DNA from: JACCTI01 sp038237435
GTDB lineage: Bacteria; Verrucomicrobiota; Verrucomicrobiia; Chthoniobacterales; UBA10450
Assembly (NCBI GenBank): GCA_038237435.1
Contig: JBBRYT010000004.1
Span: forward strand, 62,001 to 126,000
Direction: 5' to 3'
DNA: 64,000 bases
In this document: positions 33,679 through 42,662 of the stretch, one piece after another
How positions within the stretch are numbered: the first letter of the stretch is position 1
Layout: each line of letters starts with the position of its first letter
Translations under genes and position numbers: made by a program
Notes under the pieces: model-generated
Databases searched by the model: none
What the model was told of the DNA's origin: nothing
Seen by the model: only the letters and a program-made list of their open reading frames with translations

Positions 33679-34638
33679 ATGAAACCGGTCCGCACCATCA
33701 AGTTCGTTGCACGTCAGACGGGGCTGACCGTGCACACGATTCGGGTTTGGGAAAAACGCTACGGCGCGGTGCGCCCGGTGCGCGCGAGCAACAATCGGCG
33801 CCTTTATACGGAAGAAGATGTCGAACGATTGCGCCTTTTGCGCGAAGCGACCATGAGCGGACACGCCATCGGGCAAATCGCGCGTACCTCGTTAGGCCAG
33901 TTGCAAAATCTGGTCCGCGATGCCGGCGCCCCGCGTCCGTCTACGCGGGCGAAGCGTGTCGCACATATCAACCAGGTGGCGGACGTTTTTCTTGAAGCGG
34001 CGATCAATGTCCTGACGGATTTCGATACGCGCCGTTTTTTGAAACTGCTCGACCAGGCCGCTGTGGAACTCGGCTCGCCCGCGGTTTTGCAAAACTTCAT
34101 CGCGCCGCTAGCCGAGCGTGTCGGCGAACTCTGGCGCGGTGGCGAACTCACCGTGGCCCACGAACATTTCGCGACCAACCACATCACGGAATTCCTTCGC
34201 ACCTTTGCGCGCCCTTACTCCGAAAGCGACACGTCACCGCACTTCGTTCTCGCTACGCCGAGCGGCCAACTGCACGAGCTTGGCGCGACCATCGCAGCCG
34301 CGGCCGCGCGCACTCACGGCTGGCGTACCACTTATCTTGGAGCATCTCTGCCGATCGAGGAATTCGCTGGCGCGGTGCATCGACTAAATCCACGAGCAGT
34401 CGGCCTCAGCATTGTTTATCCACCGGACGATCGCGCCTTGCGACGCGATTTACTAAAGCTGCCCGAGCTGCTGCCAAAAAATTGTCCACTGCTCATCGGT
34501 GGGCGCTCGGCTGAGGCCTATCTGGACGTGTTCCGCAAAATCAAGGCTCTGCACGTCCCGACTCTGCTCGCGCTTTTTCCGATCCTCGATCGCCTGCAAC
34601 AGAAGGAAAGGCCCGCCCCGAAAAAGCGGACGAAATGA
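33679..34638 (+). CDS. MerR-type regulator with a B12-binding domain, CarH/CarA-like
   Basis: 319 residues. Residues about 5-75 form a MerR DNA-binding domain (FVARQTGLTVHTIRVWEKRYG). Residues about 95-310 form a helical Cbl-cap plus Rossmann-like B12-binding domain. Trp152 followed by nine residues and Glu162-His163 reproduces the Wx9EH signature of CarH-type photoreceptors. His199 in GQLHELG is placed like the lower-axial cobalamin ligand. Together these suggest an adenosylcobalamin-dependent light-responsive repressor. CarH proteins usually control carotenoid genes, but none is in this window. A small gene follows 42 bp downstream. Confidence 0.85.
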   Translation: MKPVRTIKFVARQTGLTVHTIRVWEKRYGAVRPVRASNNRRLYTEEDVERLRLLREATMSGHAIGQIARTSLGQLQNLVRDAGAPRPSTRAKRVAHINQVADVFLEAAINVLTDFDTRRFLKLLDQAAVELGSPAVLQNFIAPLAERVGELWRGGELTVAHEHFATNHITEFLRTFARPYSESDTSPHFVLATPSGQLHELGATIAAAAARTHGWRTTYLGASLPIEEFAGAVHRLNPRAVGLSIVYPPDDRALRRDLLKLPELLPKNCPLLIGGRSAEAYLDVFRKIKALHVPTLLALFPILDRLQQKERPAPKKRTK

Positions 34639-34680
34639 AAGTTGCGCATCCGTCCAGGAACGAGACGGTAAAAACTTCGC

Positions 34681-35226
34681 ATGGCTTTGAGCATCGAAAG
34701 TTTACACGTGGGAATGAAGGTGCTGCATCCGCGCTACGGCGTCGGTGTGGTGCGAGCGCTCACTGAACACACCGCCGAGATCGCGTTCGACGACGCACCG
34801 CGCACCATTGCGCCCAATTCGAGTGATTTAACTTCCGCCGAACCGACCGCGAGCTTGAGCGATCAACAGGTGCCTCTTGAAGCACTCGTTAGGCAGGTCG
34901 CGCAGGCGACGGTCGAGGCTCTCGGATTAGAAAAGAACGACACGATTGTCGAAGGCCTGGCCAGCCGTTGGCAAAGCGGCACACTCCTTTTGCAATCGGC
35001 CGACACATCATTACAACCGAAGGAAGTCCCACTGGAAACTTTCTTTCACAAAATCGTCATGATCCGGAACAACCTTCGTGTGCTCGAGCAGAAGGTGAAC
35101 GCGAGCGAAAAGTTGAGCGACGCGGATAAATTCGATATGCAGCAATACATCACGCGCTGCTACGGCTCGCTCACGACTTTCAACATCCTCTTCAAAGACA
35201 AAGAGGATCAGTTCTCAACCAAGTAG
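34681..35226 (+). CDS. conserved protein with a CarD-like N-terminal segment, unknown function
   Basis: 181 residues. The first 40 residues (LHVGMKVLHPRYGVGVVRAL...AEIAFDDAPRTI) look like a small beta-barrel of the Tudor/CarD type found in transcription- or helicase-associated proteins. The middle and C-terminal parts are helical and acidic, ending in ITRCYGSLTTFNILFKDKED. No membrane segment. It may be cotranscribed with the B12/MerR regulator. Contains a motif copy (34885) read as ALVRQ. I do not recognise a named family. Confidence 0.6.
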   Translation: MALSIESLHVGMKVLHPRYGVGVVRALTEHTAEIAFDDAPRTIAPNSSDLTSAEPTASLSDQQVPLEALVRQVAQATVEALGLEKNDTIVEGLASRWQSGTLLLQSADTSLQPKEVPLETFFHKIVMIRNNLRVLEQKVNASEKLSDADKFDMQQYITRCYGSLTTFNILFKDKEDQFSTK

Positions 35227-35229
35227 GCT

Positions 35230-36594
35230 TCAGGCAACCACAACGGTTTTGATATTCACGAATTCGCGAATGCCTTCGCTGCTCAATTCGCGCCCGTAAC
35301 CGGAGTTTTTCACGCCGCCGAACGGCAAACGCGGATCGGACGCTACCATCCCGTTGATGAAAACCAGCCCTGCTTCCAGCTCTTTCGCGAAGAGCTCCTG
35401 TTCGTTGGTCTCGTTGGTCCAGGCATTCGCGCCCAAACCGAAATCCGAATCGTTTGCTTTGGCGATTGCTTCATTGGCGTTGCGCACCCGGAAGAACGCC
35501 GCCACCGGTCCGAAAACTTCTTCGCGCGCGGCCGGCGAATCGTGCGGGACATCGACCAGGACGGTCGGCGCATAATAAAAGCCCGGCCCGTCGATGATCC
35601 GTCCGCCTAACAAAAGCTTGGCGCCGGCCTCGATTGTCTTTTGCACCTGCTCATGAACGCTGCGCCGAATCTGCTCGGTGGCGAGCGGGCCGATCTCGGT
35701 TGTTTCATCGAGCGGATCGCCAATTTTGAGCGCCTTCATTTGCGCGACGAATTGCTCGACGTAGCGGCCATAGATTCCTTCCGCGACAATGAAGCGCTTG
35801 GCCGCGATGCACGATTGGCCTGCGTTCTGTGTGCGCGATTTTACGCCCTTCGTGACCGCTTTTTCCAAATCCGCGCTCGGCATGACGATGAACGGATCGC
35901 TCCCGCCCAGTTCGAGCACGCTCTTTTTAATCTGGCGCGAAGCGCGGCTCGCCACTTCCGCACCGGCGCGTTCGCTGCCCGTGAGCGTGACAGCCTTTAT
36001 GCGCGGATCGTCGATGACCTTCGCCGTTTGTTCCGCCTCGATGAGCAAAGTTTGAAATGCGCCTTCGCCAAAGCCCGCCTTCCAAAAAATCTCGTCAATC
36101 GCGAGGGCGCATTGCGGAACGTTCGCCGCGTGTTTGAGCAGCGCGACGTTACCCGCCATGAGCGCCGGCGCGGCGAAACGGAAGACCTGCCAGAAAGGAA
36201 AATTCCAGGGCATGATCGCGAGCACCGGGCCGATCGGATCGTAGCGAACGTAGCTGCGTTGCGCGCCGGTGAAGGTCTCGTTAGGCGCAAGCAGCTCCTC
36301 GCCATGCGTCGCATAAAATTGGCAGCCGCTTGCACATTTCGCGATTTCTTCGCGCGCGGCGCGAAGTGGCTTTCCCATTTCCAGCGTGATGATGCGCGCG
36401 AGTTTGTCTTCGTCTCGGGTCAGCAATCCCGCCGCTGCGCGCAGAAGCTCAGCACGAACGACAAACTCGGTGCGGCGATAACGCGCGAACGCCGTCGCCG
36501 CTAAGGCGAGTTTTTTCTCCAGCTCGTTTTCGCCTAACGAGTCAAAAGTGCGAATCCTTTCCCCGGTGGCCGGATTGGTCGAAGCAATCGCCAT
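35230..36594 (-). CDS. NAD(P)-dependent aldehyde dehydrogenase, succinate-semialdehyde type
   Basis: 454 residues. The ALDH features are in order: the MPWNFPFWQ cofactor-contact segment, the glycine loop VTLTGSERAG, the catalytic Glu in LELGGSDPFIV and the catalytic Cys in NAGQSCIAAKRF. The sequence begins IASTNPATGERI, typical of succinate-semialdehyde dehydrogenases of about 455 residues, which oxidise succinate semialdehyde to succinate. The precise substrate is inferred from that resemblance. Its stop is 3 bp beyond the stop of the convergent gene at 34681-35226. Two motif copies. Confidence 0.88.
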   Translation of the reverse strand: MAIASTNPATGERIRTFDSLGENELEKKLALAATAFARYRRTEFVVRAELLRAAAGLLTRDEDKLARIITLEMGKPLRAAREEIAKCASGCQFYATHGEELLAPNETFTGAQRSYVRYDPIGPVLAIMPWNFPFWQVFRFAAPALMAGNVALLKHAANVPQCALAIDEIFWKAGFGEGAFQTLLIEAEQTAKVIDDPRIKAVTLTGSERAGAEVASRASRQIKKSVLELGGSDPFIVMPSADLEKAVTKGVKSRTQNAGQSCIAAKRFIVAEGIYGRYVEQFVAQMKALKIGDPLDETTEIGPLATEQIRRSVHEQVQKTIEAGAKLLLGGRIIDGPGFYYAPTVLVDVPHDSPAAREEVFGPVAAFFRVRNANEAIAKANDSDFGLGANAWTNETNEQELFAKELEAGLVFINGMVASDPRLPFGGVKNSGYGRELSSEGIREFVNIKTVVVA

Positions 36595-36648
36595 TCTGCG
36601 CTATAAAGCCGGCTTCCCGCTGAAGCAAAAATCCGCCGACGTTTGCGA

Positions 36649-38151
36649 TTAGGGCGAGAACCGATAGAAGCGCCGCGTGTAGCTGCCGGAATCTTCGTAG
36701 GACAAATTTCCATTCGCGTCCGCAGTGATGTTAGTCACGAATGCGAATGATTGCGTGAGTGATTCGGTCGCCTCTACGGCATACTGCGTGAAAGGTTTCC
36801 CGAATCCTTTCACGAGCAGATGTCCGTCGGTTTGTTTCGCAACCGAATCGATCTGGAGCGGATAAACGCCAGCGGGCCCCAACACGGACCAGTGCAGCGG
36901 CAACGTCTGGCGCATGTGTTCGTCGGCGGTGCCCCAGTTATGGCCGCCGCTCAGCACCGCGGTGATTTCGTTGGTCACGCCTTGTGCGGTGAGCTTCTGA
37001 ATAAGGTGATCGCCCCGAAAATAATTCGCGTCGTTTGGCTCGGACGTGACGGGCCCATGCTGGATGAACCAATGCATGCTCTGCATCAAAGCGGGCGTGC
37101 TGCTGCAAACCAGGCTCGGTCCGTTGTTGAGCGCGGCGTAGGCGGTGTCGCGCGGATTGTCGAAAACCGGATCGAACATGGCGTTGAGAAAAGTTTGGTC
37201 AGCCAGGTCGACATTCTGGCAACTAGCACGCGAATAGAAATGCGTTCCGTCGAAAGCGCCGACCGCTTTGAAAAGTTCGGGATGCTGCGCGCCAATCTTC
37301 GCGCTCATGAATCCGCCTAAGGAGAAGCCATCGACGCCGCGAGCTTCTCTGCCTGCGACCGTGCGAAAATGCGTGTCCACGTAGGGAATGATGTCCTGCA
37401 CGAAGTAATCTTCGAATTTTCCCGTGCCGATACCCGCCGCCGTCGTCAGCTGCGGCGATTTGAAATTCGTCAACATGCCGGAAACAGAATCGTCATCGCT
37501 GCTAATTCCCGGGAAAACGAAAATCATGGGCCCGACCTGACCCGCAGCCAGCAGCGTCTCATAAACATCGATGACGTTCTTGCCGCCGCGATTTCCGTCC
37601 TGGTTCTTGTTGATCCATTCCGATTCATGTCCGCGGAAAAAATAAAGCGCAGGACAACGGCGGCCATACGCCTGCGCGTAGCCCGGCGGCGTGTAAACGT
37701 AAAAGGTTTTTGGAACTCCCAGCGCAACGCTGTTGATCTGTAATTTCTGCGCGCGCGAATCGTAAAACGCGACGCAGATATCGGCCCAGTTCGCGACCGT
37801 GCAAGAGATCGTGCTGCCATCGCTGGCGGTCGCGGTGCGGTTGGCGATTTCGCTGCAATCCGCCGCTTTCTCTCCGCGCGTCCAGTCGCCGCGAGTGAAC
37901 TTAAATTCGAGAGCATTGCCCTGCGTAGTCGTGATCGAGCCGTGCGCGTGCGTGGCGTCATCGCGCGTCAGTGGCGTCGCGCCTGGATCCCAATTCTGAA
38001 AATTCCCGGCGATGTAAATTGTATCGGAGGTCGGCGTAGTCGCGGGCAGCGTGACTTGGAAAGTCACGGTTGCAGTCCCGACCTGCGCGAACAAAGAGCG
38101 GGCGGCAACAATGAATGAGACGAAAAGAACGATACGGACGGAGGACTTCAC
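36649..38151 (-). CDS. secreted esterase with an N-terminal carbohydrate-binding-like domain
   Basis: 500 residues. Signal peptide at about 1-22 (ending SLFAQ). Residues about 25-125 resemble a starch-binding CBM20/48-type beta sandwich (YIAGNFQNWDPGATPL). Residues about 140-420 form an esterase D/enterochelin-esterase-like alpha/beta hydrolase with nucleophile elbow GFSLGG and a later GGHNWG likely holding the catalytic His. The C-terminal 70 residues are a beta-rich domain (FRY-type ending YTRRFYRFSP). The combination suggests action on a polysaccharide ester outside the cell. The substrate is unknown. Confidence 0.75.
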   Translation of the reverse strand: MKSSVRIVLFVSFIVAARSLFAQVGTATVTFQVTLPATTPTSDTIYIAGNFQNWDPGATPLTRDDATHAHGSITTTQGNALEFKFTRGDWTRGEKAADCSEIANRTATASDGSTISCTVANWADICVAFYDSRAQKLQINSVALGVPKTFYVYTPPGYAQAYGRRCPALYFFRGHESEWINKNQDGNRGGKNVIDVYETLLAAGQVGPMIFVFPGISSDDDSVSGMLTNFKSPQLTTAAGIGTGKFEDYFVQDIIPYVDTHFRTVAGREARGVDGFSLGGFMSAKIGAQHPELFKAVGAFDGTHFYSRASCQNVDLADQTFLNAMFDPVFDNPRDTAYAALNNGPSLVCSSTPALMQSMHWFIQHGPVTSEPNDANYFRGDHLIQKLTAQGVTNEITAVLSGGHNWGTADEHMRQTLPLHWSVLGPAGVYPLQIDSVAKQTDGHLLVKGFGKPFTQYAVEATESLTQSFAFVTNITADANGNLSYEDSGSYTRRFYRFSP

Positions 38152-38218
38152 GCTGTCGAATCGGAAATGATCGCGGCCTTGGCGGTCGGCGTTGCTGCAA
38201 AAAATTTTGCGCGGTCCA

Positions 38219-39664
38219 TTACCTCAGGCCGCGCGGAATAAGTAATAGGTCGAGCAAATCGAACGACCATTGCACGAGGAGGGCGAGAATGGCGGCGGGA
38301 ATTGCGCCCTGCAAAATGGTGGCGTGATCGTTGAGATTCAATCCGCTGATGATGGGTTCGCCCAGGCCGCCCGCGCCGATCAAAGCTGCGAGGGTGGCTG
38401 TGCCGATGTTAATCACGGCGCTGGTTTTGATGCCGGCTAAAATGGTGCGCGATGCGATGGGCAAATAAATTTGGCGCAGACGCGCACCACTCGTAAGGCC
38501 GAGGGCCGTGGCTGATTCGCGGATCGACGGCGTGATATTTTGTAGTCCGGTGGCGGTGTTTCGAACGATCGGAAGCAAGCCGTAGAGAAAAAGTGCAGCG
38601 ATGGCGGTGCGGACGCTGATGCCGAAGAACGGCACCGGCACGAGGAGCGCGAGAAGGGCGAGGGAGGGGATAGTCTGAATTGCACTCGTTAGACCAAGAA
38701 TGATCTGGCTGATCGGGCCCGGTTTGCTCGCGACGATGCCAAGCGGAACGCCCACCAGAACGGCAAGCAGGAGAGAAATGCCGGCGAGTTCGAGATGACG
38801 CGCCGTCCAACGGAGGAGCTTGCGCGTGAAAGGTTCCGCGGTTTGACTTTCGTTTCCGAAATACAGATCAGCGGCCCGCGCATAATTCCTGGTTTGCTCG
38901 GCTTCCGCGTTCAGTTGAATCATGCGCGCTTCGTCGAGCGTGCCGGAAATTTGCTGTAATGCGGCTCGCGCATCCGCCGGCAGAGAGAGTCGGTAAAGAT
39001 AAACCGCCTTGTATTGCGGAAAGAAATGAAGGTCATCTTCAAGTGCGACGAGATCGCTCACGGCAATCTTTGCGTCGGTAGAGTAGGCGTCCTTCACGTC
39101 GATCGATCCCCCGCGCAGCGCTTCGTAGCCAAGGCCGTGATCAATTCCCTGGACGTTTCCGGTCGGCAGGCTGTAACGCCTAACGAGTGGTTGCCAGCCG
39201 TCGTGGCGGTCGAGAAATTCGTGGGTCAGGCCGTACTTGAGTTCCGCATGGGCGCGCAGATCGCTAATCGTATGCACCGACAAGCGCTGTGCGGCCTCGC
39301 GGCGCATGACCAGCGCATAGGTATTGTTGAAACCGAGCTCGGGCGAGATGCCGACGCCGTTCTTGGCTAGTTCATCGCGCATCGCCTCCGGCGTAACGGT
39401 CGCATTCTTCAGAATCTCTTCCGCGATCGTGCCGGTGTATTCCGGATAAACGGAAATTTGATCGGTGCGCAGCGCTTCCCAGAGAATGATCGTGCCGCCC
39501 ATTCCCTGACGATGTTCGGTTTGGAAACCGGCCGCGCCTAACGAGTGCTTGGCGATCTCAGCCAGGACATAGGATTCGGTGAACTTCTTTGAGCCGATCG
39601 CGATTGGCTCGGCCGCCTGCAGCGCGGTCGTCGCGCAAAGAAGAAGTGCGCCGAGCATTTTCAT
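38219..39664 (-). CDS. ABC transporter, fused substrate-binding domain and permease (candidate ergothioneine transporter)
   Basis: 481 residues. A signal peptide (about 1-18) is followed by a periplasmic substrate-binding domain of the quaternary-ammonium (OpuC/ProX-like) type (about 20-285, with IGSKKFTES, GGTIILWEAL and YPEYTGTIAEE). A permease domain with about five helices follows (about 290-481, with GLTSAIQTIPSLALLALLVP and the EAA-like ESATALGLTSGARLRQI). By homology alone this would be called a glycine-betaine/choline transporter. It overlaps the ATPase gene by 4 bp and follows egtB-egtD on the same transcript, so ergothioneine is a strong candidate substrate, as with EgtUV. The order here is binding domain first, permease second. 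Confidence 0.8.
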   Translation of the reverse strand: MKMLGALLLCATTALQAAEPIAIGSKKFTESYVLAEIAKHSLGAAGFQTEHRQGMGGTIILWEALRTDQISVYPEYTGTIAEEILKNATVTPEAMRDELAKNGVGISPELGFNNTYALVMRREAAQRLSVHTISDLRAHAELKYGLTHEFLDRHDGWQPLVRRYSLPTGNVQGIDHGLGYEALRGGSIDVKDAYSTDAKIAVSDLVALEDDLHFFPQYKAVYLYRLSLPADARAALQQISGTLDEARMIQLNAEAEQTRNYARAADLYFGNESQTAEPFTRKLLRWTARHLELAGISLLLAVLVGVPLGIVASKPGPISQIILGLTSAIQTIPSLALLALLVPVPFFGISVRTAIAALFLYGLLPIVRNTATGLQNITPSIRESATALGLTSGARLRQIYLPIASRTILAGIKTSAVINIGTATLAALIGAGGLGEPIISGLNLNDHATILQGAIPAAILALLVQWSFDLLDLLLIPRGLR

Positions 39665-40389
39665 GTCAGAGCGAGACTGCGTTGCGCGTTGATGAATTCG
39701 CTAACGAAAGAATTTGCCGGGTGCTCCCGCAGTTCGGCGAGAGTTCCTTTCTGAACGATGCCGCCCTCATTCATCAGGACAATCACGTCGCCGAGAAAAG
39801 CGGCCTCGGCGAGATCGTGCGTGACGAGAATGGCCGTTTGCTTCAGCTTTTGGAAAATCTCCTTCAAATCCTTCTGCAGCGCTGCCCTAACGAGTGGATC
39901 GAGCGCGCCGAGCGGTTCATCGAGCAGAAGTAATTCGGGCGAAAGAGCGAGGGCCCGCATGAGGCTGACCCGTTGCCGTTGCCCGCCGGAAAGTTCGGCT
40001 GGATAACGCTCGAGTGCCTCGATCGGGAATCGGGTCAACGCGCACAGTTTTTCCAATCGCGCCGATTTTTTTAGGTGCCGCGCCATCAGAAGGACATTCC
40101 CGCGCGCGGTCAGATGGGGGAATAAACCGCCGTCTTGAATCACGTAACCAACCCGATGACGAATCTCGTCAACATTCGCAGCAGACAGCGGCGAACCATT
40201 GATTTTGATTTCGCCGCTATCCGGTTCCAGCAGATGAATGATCAGCCGCAGCATGGTTGATTTCCCGCAGCCGCTCGGACCGATCAGCACGGTGGTTTTC
40301 CCGCGCTCGAAAAAAAGATCGGTCGGCTGAAGTGCAGTGGCGGAGTTGTAGCGCTTGCTGACGCCGTGCAGCTCGACCAGCGCGTTCAC
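39661..40389 (-). CDS. ABC transporter ATP-binding protein of the osmolyte/EgtV type
   Basis: 242 residues with Walker A GPSGCGKST, signature LSGGQRQRV, Walker B LLLLDEPLGALD and the switch His in VTHDLAEA. No C-terminal CBS domains, unlike OpuCA/ProV of osmolyte systems, which makes it shorter. The start is GTG at 40387-40389, only 3 bp after the egtD stop, and the preferred start overlaps a near copy of the iterated motif. It energises the fused permease encoded next. Assignment to ergothioneine is contextual. Confidence 0.88.
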   Translation of the reverse strand: MNALVELHGVSKRYNSATALQPTDLFFERGKTTVLIGPSGCGKSTMLRLIIHLLEPDSGEIKINGSPLSAANVDEIRHRVGYVIQDGGLFPHLTARGNVLLMARHLKKSARLEKLCALTRFPIEALERYPAELSGGQRQRVSLMRALALSPELLLLDEPLGALDPLVRAALQKDLKEIFQKLKQTAILVTHDLAEAAFLGDVIVLMNEGGIVQKGTLAELREHPANSFVSEFINAQRSLALT

Positions 40390-40392
40390 TCG

Positions 40393-41367
40393 TTAGTCTA
40401 CGACGACGAAATGAAAGACCGCGAACAACTTTTGCGGGTCGGTCCAGACGTGCGAGAAACGAAAACCAGCCGTGGCGGCGAGCGCGATGAAACCTTCCTG
40501 TGTATATTTGTAGGAAAATTCGGTGATGATTTTCTCGCCCGCCGCGAAATGAAATTCCTCGCGGCCAACGCGCACGGTTTGCTCGCGCGCGCTGAGCAAA
40601 TGCATTTCGATTCGCCCGATCTCGCGATTGTAGATGGCGCGATGATGCCACTGCGCCAGGTCGAAGTCGGCCGCAAGTTCGCGATTTGCCCTAATGAGTA
40701 GATTGAGATTGAATTCGGCGGTCACGCCGGCGCTGTCGTTGTAAGCGGCTTCGAGAATTTCCGGCGACTTTTGCAGGTCGACGCCGATGACGAGTCCGCC
40801 ACTGTGTCCGCATAAACGGCAGACGCGCCGCAGGAAATCCTGCGCGATGGGCGGCGGGAGATTTCCGATGGTCGAGCCGGGAAAATAAACAGCTACGTGC
40901 TCGGGTTTGCGCGAAGAGCGCGGCAGACGCAGCGGCTGAAGGTAATCGGCGCAGACCGGCAGAATTTCCAGCGCGGGCATTTCGCGCTGCAAAGCGCTGG
41001 CGGAATCCATCAGGCGCTGTTTGGAAATATCCACCGGCACGTAGGCGATGGGATTTTCCAAATGCTCGAGCAGCATGCGCGTTTTGATTCCCGCGCCCGT
41101 GCCGAAGCCAACCAATTCCGCGTTCTCGCCGATCGAGGCCGCCATTTCCGCGCCGTGTTCGCGCAAGATCTCCGTCTCGGTGCGTGTGATGAAGTACTCG
41201 GGCAGCTCGCAGATTTGTTGAAATAAGTCGGAACCGCGCTCGTCGTAGAAATATTTGCTCGGAAGAGTGCGCGGAGAACTCGTCAGGCCGGCGACGACTT
41301 CGGCCAGAAAATCGGACGCCGCCGGCTCGAGGTCGAGCACAGCCACGCCGGTGGCGTGACGGTTCAT
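40393..41367 (-). CDS. egtD: L-histidine N-alpha-methyltransferase EgtD
   Basis: 324 residues. EgtD trimethylates histidine to hercynine with S-adenosylmethionine, the first step of ergothioneine synthesis. The family opening LPSKYFYDERGSDLFQQICELPEYFITRTETEIL is present near residues 35-70, followed by the SAM-binding segment ELVGFGTGAGIKTRMLL and the YFPGSTIGNLPP motif. It overlaps egtB by 4 bp (ATGA). The stop codon lies within a near copy of the iterated motif (GTTAGTC). Confidence 0.94.
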   Translation of the reverse strand: MNRHATGVAVLDLEPAASDFLAEVVAGLTSSPRTLPSKYFYDERGSDLFQQICELPEYFITRTETEILREHGAEMAASIGENAELVGFGTGAGIKTRMLLEHLENPIAYVPVDISKQRLMDSASALQREMPALEILPVCADYLQPLRLPRSSRKPEHVAVYFPGSTIGNLPPPIAQDFLRRVCRLCGHSGGLVIGVDLQKSPEILEAAYNDSAGVTAEFNLNLLIRANRELAADFDLAQWHHRAIYNREIGRIEMHLLSAREQTVRVGREEFHFAAGEKIITEFSYKYTQEGFIALAATAGFRFSHVWTDPQKLFAVFHFVVVD

Positions 41368-42656
41368 TTAAGATCGCGAGCCAGGCGCAGTCCGGTGAAC
41401 TGCCAGCGCTTTTCCGGCTGGAAAAAGTTCCGATAAGTCGTGCGCATATGATCCTGCGAAGTCGCGCAGGAACCGCCGCGCAAAACGTATTGGTTGCACA
41501 TGAACTTGCCGTTGTATTCGCCGAGTGCTCCGGGCGCGGCGCGGTAACCAGGGTAAGGCGAATAAGCACTGCGCGTCCACTCCCACACGTCGCCAAACAT
41601 TTGTTGTAACGACTCGTTAGGCTGGGAGGGCGGCGCGGGATGAAAGCGATGATTATCGACGAAATTTCCTGCAATCGGAATTCCGGCGGCGGCGCGTTCC
41701 CATTCGAATTCTGTCGGTAAACGCGCGCCCTCCCAATTCGCGTAAGCGTCGGCTTCAAAATAACTGAGATGCGTGACCGGCTCGGATTCTTCGATTAGAC
41801 GAAAACCGGAGAGAGTGAAGTTCCACCATTGCCCGTCGCGCTTTTCCCAATAAAGCGGCGCTTCCCAGCGCTGCTCCTGCACCGTAGTCCAGCCTAACGA
41901 GAGCCAAAATTCCGAGCGCGAATATCCGCCGGCGTCGATGAAAGCGAGATACTCGCCATTGGTGACCGGCCGCGAGCCAAGCGCGAACGGCAAAACCAAA
42001 GCGCGATGCTGCGGACTTTCGTTATCGTAGGAAAATTCGCTTCCAGCGTGACCGATGGTGACCGTCGATTCATCGAACTCGATGAATTTTATCGGTGAAA
42101 CTTTCGAGAAGAGGACATCGTTCTTTTCAAATACCGGATGGAGCGGATTTTGCGCGAAAACGTGTTTGATGTCGGTTACGAGCAATTCCTGGTGCTGTTG
42201 TTCGTGATGAATTCCGAGAATCACAATCGGTTCCATCTCGGCCAGCAGCGCGTCGTCGGCTTTGCCTAACAAGTCGATGACGCACTGATCGATTTGCGCG
42301 CGGAAGCGTTTCGTTTCTTCGACGGTCGGGCGCGAGATCAAGCCGCGTAGATCTCGCCGGTGCATGGTGCCGGCAGCGTTGTAATAGGAATTAAAAAGAA
42401 AAGCGTACTCCGGAACTTCCGGCTGATAACTCGGCATCCATTGTTTCACGACGAACGTTTCGAAGAACCATGTCGTATGCGCGAGATGCCATTTTGTCGG
42501 GCTCACATCCGGCATCGATTGCACGACCAAATCTTCCGGCTGCAATCCGCGGCAAAGGCGCGTGCTGAAGTCGCGGACCTTGCGAAAACGCCCGATCAAC
42601 CTTTCTGCCCGCCCTGGCGCAGCGGTCTCCCGTTCGGCGGTTAGAATGCCGTTCAA
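41364..42656 (-). CDS. egtB: hercynine-modifying sulphoxide synthase EgtB
   Basis: 430 residues. EgtB is a non-haem iron enzyme that joins hercynine to gamma-glutamylcysteine or cysteine as a sulphoxide. The N-terminal DinB-like part carries the iron-ligand set HLAHTTWFFE and GIHHEQQHQELLVTD (His-x3-His-x-Glu). The C-terminal formylglycine-enzyme-like lectin fold contains GGYSRSEFWLSLGW, WEGARLPTEFEWERAA and GDVWEWTRSAYSPYPG. No egtC or egtE is adjacent, so the later steps are supplied elsewhere or by a cysteine-using variant. Three exact or near motif copies lie within it. Confidence 0.94.
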   Translation of the reverse strand: MNGILTAERETAAPGRAERLIGRFRKVRDFSTRLCRGLQPEDLVVQSMPDVSPTKWHLAHTTWFFETFVVKQWMPSYQPEVPEYAFLFNSYYNAAGTMHRRDLRGLISRPTVEETKRFRAQIDQCVIDLLGKADDALLAEMEPIVILGIHHEQQHQELLVTDIKHVFAQNPLHPVFEKNDVLFSKVSPIKFIEFDESTVTIGHAGSEFSYDNESPQHRALVLPFALGSRPVTNGEYLAFIDAGGYSRSEFWLSLGWTTVQEQRWEAPLYWEKRDGQWWNFTLSGFRLIEESEPVTHLSYFEADAYANWEGARLPTEFEWERAAAGIPIAGNFVDNHRFHPAPPSQPNESLQQMFGDVWEWTRSAYSPYPGYRAAPGALGEYNGKFMCNQYVLRGGSCATSQDHMRTTYRNFFQPEKRWQFTGLRLARDLK

Positions 42657-42662
42657 GAGCAG

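Noticed and set aside
40691..41758. Long minus-strand frame of 355 codons across egtD and egtB
   Set aside because: It is the shifted reading frame of two well-supported genes, with high Arg/Ala/Ser content and no domain.
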